DNA of 10,565 nucleotides from JBGLNJ01 sp964353405 (GCA_964353405.1 CAYGWJ010000032.1:1-10565), one strand, 5' to 3'; positions 1 to 6,902 are shown, counted from the first letter of the stretch. The notes: generated by a model from the letters alone, not told the origin. Made by a program: numbers and translations.

Positions 1-354
1 CAGGTTGTTGGGACACAGCAACCCCTCGGCGCGCCTGGCAAAGTTGTTCTGGTCTCCTGCTTTGGCGATTCTCTTGGAGATGACGTTCAAGCCCGATACG
101 CACAGCGAGTCTTGCGCCTTGTAATAGACGCAGTTGGGGCAGACCTTGAGCGGCATCAGCACATACATTTCCGCATAGGCGAGCACGAGATACGCGGCCC
201 CGAACGTGTAACCGGCCCACGACGAGAAGCTGTAGCCAAGTGCTATGCCGATTCCGCCCAGCGTAAAGTGCAAGACGGTGCTGCCGTTGTAGATGAGAAC
301 GCTGGACAGCGGATACCGCGTGTAGAGTTTGGCTTTGGTTTTTTCTGATTGCAT
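1..354 (-). CDS. Membrane protein with CPNC motif, C-terminus cut by window edge
   Basis: The first 118 residues are visible, with no stop before the window edge. The start is fixed by ATG at 352-354 and an AGGAG box at 360-364, five bases upstream. The protein begins MQSEKTKAKLYTRYPL, followed by two hydrophobic spans (about residues 19-41 and 47-69). A cysteine-rich cytoplasmic-looking segment then carries C72-P-N-C75, C85 and C114. The two close Cys pairs could bind a metal or form disulfides, but this is inference. I recall similar short conserved membrane proteins of unknown function with a CPNCVYY motif, but no named family can be assigned. It is the last visible gene of a same-strand run with a UbiA prenyltransferase and an SRPBCC protein, so a role in the same membrane-lipid pathway is possible. 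It is separated from the SRPBCC gene by 120 bp in which I see no convincing promoter or terminator. Confidence 0.75.
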   Translation of the reverse strand, partial: MQSEKTKAKLYTRYPLSSVLIYNGSTVLHFTLGGIGIALGYSFSSWAGYTFGAAYLVLAYAEMYVLMPLKVCPNCVYYKAQDSLCVSGLNVISKRIAKAGDQNNFARRAEGLLCPNNL

Positions 355-474
355 TCTTTCTCCTGTGCGCCGCGCGAAGCGTGTTGGCGGGAGCGACGGT
401 TTAGGTCGCTTCCACCCATTGACGCAAGTCATCTGTCAAGTTCGCCATTGCAAGAGGGCGGTCATAATTCTGAT

Positions 475-1168
475 CTAGCGCACAGTAGTCTCTACCCTTT
501 GTTTGATACCCAACAACATCTTGCGCTGCATCACGCAACTGATCGGCTCGACCAGCGGCGGGCCGTACATCATCGCATTCGCGAATTTTTCGTTATAGTC
601 GCTGCGGAACCGAGCGATGAGCCGGGTTGTGCCGTCGTCGCGCGGGATGAGATAGAACCCCCACGTCGTCGCAAAGTAATCGCCCTTGGCGCTGCTGGCC
701 GGCACGGGCACACTCCCGAGGCGCGTGTCGCCGTGCAGCACAATCGCGCGGCACGGCTCGACGATGGCGGCCGGTATGGCCGACATTTGTGGATGGAGCT
801 GGATGCCATCCCCGGCCTTGAAATCTTGCAGTTCCGCCACGATGCTGTCCGCGTTGCGCCGGAGGCGTGTCGCAGCCCACCAGGTTCTCCAGCCACTCGT
901 AGCTATAGAACCCGCCGCGTCCCAGTCCCACCTGCACCAGCCACGGCCATACTTGCTCGGCTGAAGCGCGAATCGTGATCGCCTGCGTGTACGACCATTT
1001 GGGCTGCGGCACCAACTCGTCGCCGGGCAGCGTCTTTTGAATCTCGGCCTCGGTCGCGCCCCATCTGAGCCGCCAACGTCGCAGCAGCGGCCAGAAGACG
1101 AGATTCGCGCCGATGAGAAGCGCTCCTTCGATTCCATCTACGACATCTTTGAATGTAGTGGTTGCCAT
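475..1168 (-). pseudogene. SRPBCC (START/Bet v1-like) family protein, frameshifted
   Basis: Two overlapping reading frames together make one SRPBCC-fold protein of about 230 residues. The first frame starts at ATG 1166-1168 (MATTTFKDVVDGIEG), has a hydrophobic stretch at residues 16-29, and carries the family segment SAEQVWPWLVQVGLGRGGFY plus YEWLENLVGCD, reaching D100 at 869-871. The second frame picks up at NADSIVAELQDFKAGD (codons from 855 downward) and continues through TTWGFYLIPRDDGTTRLIARF to TAG at 475-477. The frame change lies within about 856-871, in a GC-rich run, so one extra base or two missing bases explain it. SRPBCC proteins have a hydrophobic cavity for lipids or other non-polar ligands. 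Here the neighbours are a prenyltransferase and a methyltransferase. The stop of the UbiA gene is 47 bp upstream. A sequencing or assembly error is as likely as true decay, since both halves remain well conserved. Confidence 0.8.
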
Positions 1169-1215
1169 CGAGGTGTTATTCCTTTGTCGATGGATGCAGC
1201 CAGCCGGTACAGCGT

Positions 1216-2109
1216 CTACCGCATCAGCAACCCGACGCCAACCAACGTTGGCGTAGCGATGTTGATAATCACGTTCAAGCCCAGGTAGGGGACGAGTTTT
1301 TGAACCTCTTCGGCATATCGAACCGCGCCGAGGAAAGCCGGCACGGCGATCACGACCGTCCCCAATCCGATCAGGCTGGCGAGGGGCAGTTGCCCCAGGC
1401 CGACGCCGGCCAGGATCGCCACGTAAGCCAGCAGCAGAAATGCGCCGTAGATGTAACTGCTGACACGTCTGCCGACGATCAGCGGAAAATGTCTCCGGCC
1501 TACGCTTTGGTCGGCTTGTACATCTGGGAATTGATTCAACAGCAGCAGATTGTTTACCAGGAAGAAGGGCACCAGCGACGCGGTAAACGCTGTCCAGGAA
1601 TACTGGCCCGTGAGGGCGACGTGCGTGCCCATTACCATCAGTATCCCAAAACCCGTTCCAGGCGCCAATAGGCCCAAGACCGGGTTGTACGCCAGCCATA
1701 CCGTGTAAGCTAAAATGAGGAACAGCCCCAACAAGCCCAAAGGCAACAAGGCCAGGCCACGAACGCTCATAAAGTACAGGCCGATCAGGCCCGTGACGGC
1801 AAATGCGATTGACGCCGTGATCAGTGCCGCGCGTGCCATCTGGGGTTGTTCGGGCAGCGTGCCGCTCCCGCCGCTGAAAGGAGTTCGCGTGGTTCGCAAG
1901 TCCAGGCCGCTCCTAAAGTCAAAGTACTCGTTAAAGGCATTGACGCTGATGTGCGCCGAGACGGCCCCGATGAGAACCAGGACAACATGGACTGCATTGA
2001 CGTGCCCCGTTGTCCAGATCGCGGTTCCCACTCCCAACAAGGCGCACGCGGGAGTCAAGATAAGAAATGGAACGCGCATTGGCCCCAGTAGGGATTTCAG
2101 GTTATTCAT
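1216..2109 (-). CDS. UbiA-family prenyltransferase
   Basis: This is a 297-residue integral membrane protein of the UbiA superfamily, which transfers an isoprenoid diphosphate chain to an aromatic or lipid acceptor in the membrane. Both Asp-rich motifs that bind the magnesium-diphosphate are visible: N60-EYF-D64...D70 (NEYFDFRSGLD) and N192-QFP-D196-VQA-D200, followed by RRHFPLIVGR. About eight or nine hydrophobic segments cover the rest. The length is usual for the family. Start choice: ATG at 2107-2109 is preceded by AAGGAAG (2115-2121) at a spacing of five bases, so it is preferred over an in-frame ATG twelve codons upstream (2143-2145). The first motif and the GGSGTLPE segment resemble MenA-like members, but the substrate cannot be read from sequence. 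Menaquinone, another quinone or a membrane lipid are all possible. It follows the methyltransferase by 72 bp and precedes the SRPBCC gene by 47 bp, which suggests one transcription unit. Confidence 0.9.
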   Translation of the reverse strand: MNNLKSLLGPMRVPFLILTPACALLGVGTAIWTTGHVNAVHVVLVLIGAVSAHISVNAFNEYFDFRSGLDLRTTRTPFSGGSGTLPEQPQMARAALITASIAFAVTGLIGLYFMSVRGLALLPLGLLGLFLILAYTVWLAYNPVLGLLAPGTGFGILMVMGTHVALTGQYSWTAFTASLVPFFLVNNLLLLNQFPDVQADQSVGRRHFPLIVGRRVSSYIYGAFLLLAYVAILAGVGLGQLPLASLIGLGTVVIAVPAFLGAVRYAEEVQKLVPYLGLNVIINIATPTLVGVGLLMR

Positions 2110-2114
2110 TGTGG

Positions 2115-2121
2115 CTTCCTT
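2115..2121 (-). promoter_or_regulatory. Shine-Dalgarno box deciding the UbiA start
   Basis: AAGGAAG on the minus strand lies five bases before ATG 2107-2109. The upstream in-frame ATG at 2143-2145 has no comparable box and lies inside a heptamer repeat, so the shorter protein is the better call. Confidence 0.7.
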
Positions 2122-2143
2122 GTGGCAAGGTTCGAATGTTTTC

Positions 2144-2185
2144 ACGTAATGCGTGCTGCGTGCTGCGTGAAACGTGATGCGTCAC
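2144..2185. repeat. Tandem heptamer tract, (A/G)CGTGNN type, six units
   Basis: On the plus strand the units read ACGTAAT, GCGTGCT, GCGTGCT, GCGTGAA, ACGTGAT, GCGTCAC, in exact 7-bp phase. The tract sits between the UbiA start and the methyltransferase stop. It overlaps the methyltransferase stop codon at 2182-2184, so the last residues of that protein are partly encoded by the repeat. Degenerate heptamer arrays of this kind are known in cyanobacteria as STRR sequences, and I associate similar ones with Chloroflexota. Function is unknown. Confidence 0.75.
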
Positions 2186-2613
2186 GCGCAGCGGTCATTC
2201 GCGGGTTTGCACTTCAAGTGATCTTGGATCTCTGTCGCAATGTTCCAAAGGCCCGAGTCGAGAATCTTTTGACGAGTCGCCTGGCGTGGCTGATGTCCAT
2301 CGTCAATGATCAACACGCCATCCGGCTTGGCGATGCGCTTGAGCTCCGCCAGGAAATCAGCCGGCTGCCGGATGATAAAGAACATGTCCAGCGCGCATAC
2401 CACATCGGCCACGTGGTCGGGCACGCCGCTGTTGTAGCCGTTCGCCAGCCGCGGCACGACGTTTCGCCATTGATACCTGGCAATCTTGTCTTTGATGACC
2501 TGAACTGCCATCTCGTGAATATCCACGGCATAGACCTGGCCAGTTTCGCCAACGAGCTTGGCAAACCGCTCGGTATATCGCCCTGGCCCGCAGCCATAGT
2601 CCACGACTATCAT
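2182..2613 (-). CDS. Class I SAM-dependent methyltransferase, start region lost or altered
   Basis: From ATG 2611-2613 the frame gives 143 residues. SAM-binding motif I is at residues 3-14 (VVDYGCGPGRYT) and the acidic residue ending strand 2 is in VYAVD31IHE. The motif IV region is around DVVCALDMFF (70-79), followed by LKRIAKPDGVLIIDDGH (91-107). This is the Rossmann core of a small class I methyltransferase, and the substrate cannot be inferred. The N-terminus is odd: homologous-looking coding continues upstream in the same frame (FDFFFPYIDRRVNSFGIQPG) to about 2670, yet that stretch has no ATG, GTG or TTG before an in-frame stop inside the permease gene. The only start is therefore immediately before motif I, with no clear Shine-Dalgarno box. 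The stop TGA (2182-2184) lies in a heptamer tract. It sits between the ABC permease and UbiA genes on the same strand. It may be translated from 2613 or be a truncated, inactive gene. Confidence 0.75.
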   Translation of the reverse strand: MIVVDYGCGPGRYTERFAKLVGETGQVYAVDIHEMAVQVIKDKIARYQWRNVVPRLANGYNSGVPDHVADVVCALDMFFIIRQPADFLAELKRIAKPDGVLIIDDGHQPRQATRQKILDSGLWNIATEIQDHLKCKPANDRCA

Positions 2614-2671
2614 ACCGGGCTGGATGCCAAAGCTGTTGACCCGCCTGTCAATGTAAGGAAAGAAAAAGTCA

Positions 2672-2694
2672 AACTGACGAACTAACGAACTAAC
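2672..2694. repeat. Short tandem octamer repeat at permease/methyltransferase junction
   Basis: On the plus strand CGAACTAA occurs at 2678-2685 and again at 2686-2693, preceded by a degenerate AAACTGA (2671-2677). On the coding strand this reads TTAGTTCG twice. It begins two bases beyond the permease stop codon (2696-2698) and covers the place where the methyltransferase start should be. Confidence 0.6.
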
Positions 2695-2695
2695 C

Positions 2696-5269
2696 TCACT
2701 CGGCCTTGATCGTTTCCACGATCACCGTCCTCACCGCGCGCACCGTCGGGTAAATTGCCGCGACCTGCGAAACGACCAGCGCGATGAGGATGCTGGTGTA
2801 CAACGGTACAGTGGGGAAAACCCAATTGACGCTCCAGCCTGTGCCTTGCTTCATCCCCGCGACCATGATGAACGACAGCCCCACCCCCGCGCCCACGCCG
2901 AACAGCGCCGCGATCAGACCCAGCGCGCCCGCTTCGGCCAGCACCATCCAGGTGACCTGCGTGCGCGTCATGCCGATGCTGCGCAGCATCCCGATCTCTT
3001 GCGTGCGCTCCAGCACGCTCATCGTCATCGTGTTGACCACGCCCAATGCGCCGACGATGACGGCCACGACGACGATGGCATCGAACAGCATAAAGAATTG
3101 CAGCGACATCTTGCGCATCTCGGCGCGCCATTCGTCGCCCGATTGAATGGTGAGGTGGCGGCTCTTGGCCAAATCGTCTTTGAGTACCTGCTCCACTGCA
3201 TTTGAATTTGCGCCGGGCGCCAGGCGGGCGATGTAAAAGCTGGCGTTATTTTGCCCAAAGTATTGGCGCATGTCGCCCCACGAGCCGGTGATGGAGCGAC
3301 CGCCTTGGAGAATGTCGGTGACGATGCCGGCCACGCGCAAGTCCTGCTCGCCGCGCGCCGTGCGGATGCGGATCGTATCGCCGCGCTCCAGCCCCAGCGC
3401 CTGTTGCACATAGCCCGCGATGAATACCGCGTCGCCGGAGACAAAATCGTTCCAGAGCTCTTCCGCCTTGTCGTCATCCTGGCTAAAGCGCACCGAACTC
3501 ACATCGCGGCGGGTGGCCGGGTCAATCACGCGGAACAGCATCAGCTCGCGCCGGGATTTGAATCCGTCTTTGGTCGTCGCGCCGGTGATCGTCACATACA
3601 TCCAGCGTTCCGGGGTGAGCGCGGCAATGCCCGCTGTGGCGGCGATGCGCTGGCCCACCTCGGGCCGCATCGCCAGCCCGGTCGAGCTGCTGATCCAAAA
3701 ATCTCCGCCTACCGCCGAGTCAATCCAGTTTTCCAGTTCGGCCTTGAAGCTGACCTGCATCCCGCCCATGCCGATCGTCATCGCCGCGCCGACGACGATC
3801 ACGCTGACGGTGAGCGTGGCGCGGCTCTTGTTGCGCTGAATGTTGAGACTGCCGAGCTTGCCCGGCATTCCATACAGGGCCGACATGGCATACCGGATGA
3901 CCCGCTCGAGCAAACTGATCGCCACCGGCACGAGCAGTGTCACACTGGAAAAGGCGAGGATGAGCGAGAACTCGCCCGAGCCGGGCAGAAAGCCTCTCAC
4001 TTCATTGGCGATGAACACCGCCAGCAAGACCAGGCCAACTTTCCAGCCGTGTCGGACGATAAAGCCTTCTCGCTTTTGGCTGCGCGTGCGCAAGGCCTCC
4101 ATCGGCGTGATGCGCGTGACGCCCCACGCGGGCACGAACGACGCGAACAGTGTGACCAGCACGCCCGAGATTGCCGCGCTCACCACGCCCGCCGGAGGCA
4201 CGGTGATGTTCTCGATGGGCAGACCGCCGAACATGACCTCCATCATGCGCATGAGCGGGATCGCCATCAGCACACCGCCTACCAATCCCAGCCCCGCGCC
4301 AATCACGGCCATGAACACGGCTTCGATCAGCACCAGCCGCAAGAGCTGGCTGCGGCCCGTGCCCAGCGAGCGCAGCAGTCCCCACTCGCGTGTCCGCTCC
4401 AGCGCGATCATCGAGAAGGTGTTGTACGTCAGCAGCGCGCTCACGATCAGCGCGATGACGGTGAACATGCTCAGCGCCGTCGTCAGGCCGCTGATGGCAT
4501 CCGAGATGGACTTGCCTGTTGCCGAAGGATAATCCACCACGTAGCTATCGCCCAGTTGGGCTTGCAGGCCGGCCTTGAGTTGGTCGAGGCTGTCCGATTC
4601 TTTGGCGATGGCTGTGTCTGCCACCAGGTCAATCTGATCGAACTTGCTGCCACGCTCAAACACCTCGCGCGCGACCTCGAGTGTGACAAAGCCGACGGTG
4701 CCGTTGTAGGTGCGCGCCGCGCCCTTGTCCGCCAGCCAGCCGATGACGGTGAATGTCTGCTTGTCATTGCCAATAGTCAGATCAATCTTGTCGTTCAGCG
4801 CGATGCTATGCTTTTCGGCCAGAAGCTTGGGGATTACGATGTCGTAGGAGCGATCCTGACCAGTGAGAAAGCGGCCCTGCGCCAACTCGTACGTTCGGAC
4901 TTGTACATCTTCCGTCGGGTCAATGCCGACGATACTGAGATTGACAACCGTATTGTCTTTGCCAGCCAGCAGCGCCGAATCTTTCGTCATCCCGACGGCA
5001 TTGACGACACCCGGCGTATCCTTCACTTCGCGCAGCAGGCTGGCACGCATTCCTTTTTGCACCGTCATGCTGGCCGCGTCGGCCACGGTGAGGTTAGCAT
5101 GGCCCGAAGCCTGCGCGAAAAAACTCTCAAAGGATTGCTTGGCGCTGGCGTTGGTGATGCTCACGGCCAGCACCAGTGCCACACCCAGCGCCACGCCGGA
5201 CAGGGTCAAGAAGGTGCGAGACTTGCGAACCCACAGGTTGCGGAACGCGAGGAAATACAGGCTTCTCAT
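2696..5269 (-). CDS. ABC transporter permease, duplicated FtsX/MacB_PCD architecture
   Basis: This is an 857-residue permease with two FtsX-like halves. TM1 is at about residues 19-38, then an extracytoplasmic MacB-type domain (39-260) and three helices (about 262-290, 313-338, 361-383). The second half has helices near 410-422, 434-455 and 484-503, a second extracytoplasmic domain (510-720), and a terminal helix trio (about 725-749, 778-803, 822-843). Each half carries the FtsX signature: ALERTREWGLLRSLG (289-303) and VLERTQEIGMLRSIG (752-766). This is the layout of MacB/LolCE-like type VII exporters and lipoprotein or lipid extraction systems, which need a separate ATPase; none is next to it here. 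ATG 5267-5269 is the start, with only a weak ribosome site, and a sigma-70-type promoter lies 40-70 bp upstream. Length and domains look intact. The substrate is unknown; the lipid-type genes downstream could be co-transcribed. Confidence 0.92.
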   Translation of the reverse strand: MRSLYFLAFRNLWVRKSRTFLTLSGVALGVALVLAVSITNASAKQSFESFFAQASGHANLTVADAASMTVQKGMRASLLREVKDTPGVVNAVGMTKDSALLAGKDNTVVNLSIVGIDPTEDVQVRTYELAQGRFLTGQDRSYDIVIPKLLAEKHSIALNDKIDLTIGNDKQTFTVIGWLADKGAARTYNGTVGFVTLEVAREVFERGSKFDQIDLVADTAIAKESDSLDQLKAGLQAQLGDSYVVDYPSATGKSISDAISGLTTALSMFTVIALIVSALLTYNTFSMIALERTREWGLLRSLGTGRSQLLRLVLIEAVFMAVIGAGLGLVGGVLMAIPLMRMMEVMFGGLPIENITVPPAGVVSAAISGVLVTLFASFVPAWGVTRITPMEALRTRSQKREGFIVRHGWKVGLVLLAVFIANEVRGFLPGSGEFSLILAFSSVTLLVPVAISLLERVIRYAMSALYGMPGKLGSLNIQRNKSRATLTVSVIVVGAAMTIGMGGMQVSFKAELENWIDSAVGGDFWISSSTGLAMRPEVGQRIAATAGIAALTPERWMYVTITGATTKDGFKSRRELMLFRVIDPATRRDVSSVRFSQDDDKAEELWNDFVSGDAVFIAGYVQQALGLERGDTIRIRTARGEQDLRVAGIVTDILQGGRSITGSWGDMRQYFGQNNASFYIARLAPGANSNAVEQVLKDDLAKSRHLTIQSGDEWRAEMRKMSLQFFMLFDAIVVVAVIVGALGVVNTMTMSVLERTQEIGMLRSIGMTRTQVTWMVLAEAGALGLIAALFGVGAGVGLSFIMVAGMKQGTGWSVNWVFPTVPLYTSILIALVVSQVAAIYPTVRAVRTVIVETIKAE

Positions 5270-5294
5270 GGTTGTTGCTCGATGCCAGTTTCAG

Positions 5295-5339
5295 GGTAGA
5301 CATTTGTCATTGTACAACAGGCCGGGGCGTTTGTCTACC
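5295..5339. repeat. Perfect 8-bp inverted repeat around the permease promoter
   Basis: GGTAGACA at 5295-5302 and TGTCTACC at 5332-5339 are exact inverted copies separated by 29 bp. One arm contains the -35 hexamer and the other covers the expected transcription start region. This placement fits a pair of operator half-sites or a looped operator, though chance cannot be excluded. Confidence 0.6.
5309..5337 (-). promoter_or_regulatory. Sigma-70-type promoter for the ABC permease
   Basis: On the minus strand TAGACA (5332-5337; five of six matches to TTGACA) is followed after exactly 17 bases by TACAAT (5309-5314; five of six matches to TATAAT). Transcription would start near 5302, giving a leader of about 33 bases before ATG 5267-5269. 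It is the best promoter match I found in the window. Confidence 0.65.
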
Positions 5340-5372
5340 AGTTGGGCTGACGGTTTGCTGAAAGTCCGGCCA

Positions 5373-5388
5373 GTCCCGTTCACGGGAC
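5373..5388. repeat. Small perfect hairpin GTCCCG-TTCA-CGGGAC
   Basis: This is a six-base-pair perfect stem with a four-base loop in the gap between the regulator stop and the permease promoter. No T-run follows on the minus strand, so it is not a standard intrinsic terminator. It could be an operator or a mRNA 3'-end structure for the regulator gene. Confidence 0.4.
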
Positions 5389-5470
5389 ACGGCTCTGGGT
5401 CTGTACCGGCGGGGCGCTCCAGGTAACTCCTATAACCTGTGCAGTTGTGGCTCGGCCAGGTAAGCGGGGC

Positions 5471-6889
5471 TTACAACAGCCCCAGCTCTCTGGATCGCGC
5501 CACCGCTTGCGTTCGGCTCTCCACGCCGAGCTTGCCATAGATGTTATTGATGTGCCGCTTGACCGTGCCCTGGGCGATGACGAGTCTTGCGGCGATTTCG
5601 GCGTTGGAAAGCCCATCTGCGATCAAGCGCAGCACTTGCCTCTCGCGCTCGCTCAACGGCTCAACCAAAGGTTGGGCCGCTGTAGCGCGGCGCGTGGTTA
5701 CACTCGAGGTGGCCGATAGCTCGGCCGCGAGGCGAGTGTAGCGCGTGGTCAGCTCGTCCAACCCGTGAGCCGCGCACCATGTGGCTGCTTTCTTGTAAAG
5801 CTCGATGCGTTCCTGCGCGGTGAGGGTCAAGCGCAGCACCTCGGCAAAGAGGACGTGGTAGCGATACCACTCGCGGCGGTTGTCGAGGGGGATGAGAAAG
5901 AGATTCGCGCTTAAAAGGCGCTCCAGCATCGCCTGCGAGTCGTCCCGACCGGTCAGGGCATTGCACAAGGAGGCGGACAGGCGGTCGAGGATGCAAGTCT
6001 GCCGCAAAAAGCTGCGGATCGGCCCAGGGGGTGGCTCGCGGTCCAGTACCTCGGCCATGAGATAGTCCACGATGTAGCGGTCGTCGCCGGCAAAGGCCGC
6101 CACGAATTCGTCCGCCCCGGTGTGTTGGCGGAGCGCCAGCCCGGCAAGCTGGAGACCCGTGATCCACCCTTCGGTGCGCGCTGCGAGCGAGGCGATGGAT
6201 CCCGACGATAGGTCCAAACTCATCGTTTGGCTAAAGAAAGTGGCGGCTTCCTCTAAAGTGAAGCGGAGAGCGCGCTCGCGGATCTCGGTGACCTGGTCAC
6301 GCGCACGCAGGCGGGCGAGTGGCAGGGGCGGGTCTTCTCGCGTGCCGATGACGACGTGCAAGCCGGGCGGTTGGTTCGTCAAGAGAAAGGCGACCAGGTC
6401 ATGCACGGCGAACTCTCGGATCAGGTGATAGTCGTCAAGGACGAGAGACAGTTCAGCGCCGGTCCCGGCCAGGTCGTTGATGAGGCGGATGACCTCGGCG
6501 ATCAGCAGTTCCTGGGCTGATGTGGGTGGAGACGATTCGAGCAGCGCCCGCCCGACGCGCTCGTCCGCCTGGGCCAGAGCCGAGATCACGTAACGCAGAA
6601 AGCGCGCGGGTTCGTTGTCGCCCTCGTCTATGGACAGCCAGGCGACGCGTCGCTGTGTCCCCGCCCCTGAAGGGCGTCCTGGGGACAGGACACCCTTCAG
6701 GGGTGTGACGCCGACCCACTCTCTGATCAGCGTCGTCTTGCCAAAGCCCGGCGGCGCAGAGACCAGCGTGAGGCGGCGTCCCAGGCGCAAGCCTTCGGCC
6801 AGTCGGGCCACCAGGCGCGGACGCGTCACCAGGTTCGCCCTGGCTTCTGGAATGTGCAGCTTGGTTGAGAGCAGCGGGTCTATGGTCAT
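5471..6889 (-). CDS. MalT/LuxR-family transcriptional regulator with STAND ATPase, short form
   Basis: 472 residues. The N-terminus (LLSTKLHIPEARANLVTRPRL) is typical of MalT-like STAND regulators. Walker A is SAPPGFGKTT (44-53) and Walker B is LSLVLDDYHLI (147-157). The winged-helix region around YRYHVLFAEVLR (342-353) and a C-terminal LuxR helix-turn-helix (LSERERQVL to the end, 412-472) are intact. It would bind DNA through the C-terminus after ligand- and ATP-driven oligomerisation. Two things are unusual. The long helical/TPR sensor region (roughly 350-450 residues in MalT-type proteins of 850-900 residues) is missing: residue about 376 runs through a short repeat-rich linker straight into the helix-turn-helix domain. 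Also, a palindromic element encodes about residues 62-77, an extra surface segment right after the Walker A helix. ATG 6887-6889 lies 15 bp beyond the stop of the membrane-protein gene, so the two are probably one operon and may act together. Confidence 0.9.
   Translation of the reverse strand: MTIDPLLSTKLHIPEARANLVTRPRLVARLAEGLRLGRRLTLVSAPPGFGKTTLIREWVGVTPLKGVLSPGRPSGAGTQRRVAWLSIDEGDNEPARFLRYVISALAQADERVGRALLESSPPTSAQELLIAEVIRLINDLAGTGAELSLVLDDYHLIREFAVHDLVAFLLTNQPPGLHVVIGTREDPPLPLARLRARDQVTEIRERALRFTLEEAATFFSQTMSLDLSSGSIASLAARTEGWITGLQLAGLALRQHTGADEFVAAFAGDDRYIVDYLMAEVLDREPPPGPIRSFLRQTCILDRLSASLCNALTGRDDSQAMLERLLSANLFLIPLDNRREWYRYHVLFAEVLRLTLTAQERIELYKKAATWCAAHGLDELTTRYTRLAAELSATSSVTTRRATAAQPLVEPLSERERQVLRLIADGLSNAEIAARLVIAQGTVKRHINNIYGKLGVESRTQAVARSRELGLL
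6664..6703. repeat. 40-bp palindromic element inserted in frame in the LuxR ATPase domain
   Basis: Arms 6664-6681 and 6686-6703 (18 bases each, CCCCTGAAGGGCGTCCTG on the plus strand) match as inverted copies with one difference. In the minus-strand RNA that position is a G-U wobble, so all 18 pairs can form around a four-base loop. It encodes about residues 63-76 (PLKGVLSPGRPSGA) of the regulator and leaves the frame open. Confidence 0.85.
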
Positions 6890-6902
6890 TGCGCCCTGGT
6901 TC

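Noticed and set aside
401..448. 15-residue minus-strand frame MANLTDDLRQWVEAT between SRPBCC and the CPNC gene
   Set aside because: It looks protein-like but is very short, has no Shine-Dalgarno box and no known family; it is too weak to call.
593..1699. Single 368-codon minus-strand frame spanning UbiA and SRPBCC
   Set aside because: Only its part below 1168 matches the SRPBCC protein; upstream it is an off-frame reading of UbiA, and near 860 the true coding moves to another frame.
3251..5299. 682-codon open frame on the plus strand
   Set aside because: It lies entirely over the ABC permease, is rich in His, Arg and Gln as expected for an antisense shadow of a high-GC gene, and shows no recognisable domain.
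5373..5388. GTCCCG hairpin as terminator of the regulator gene
   Set aside because: There is no T-run after the stem on the minus strand, so it is reported only as a hairpin.
5420..5464. CAGGT...ACCTG and two CCAGGTAA copies as an operator
   Set aside because: The arms are only five bases and the copies eight bases; this is within chance expectation for 200 bp.
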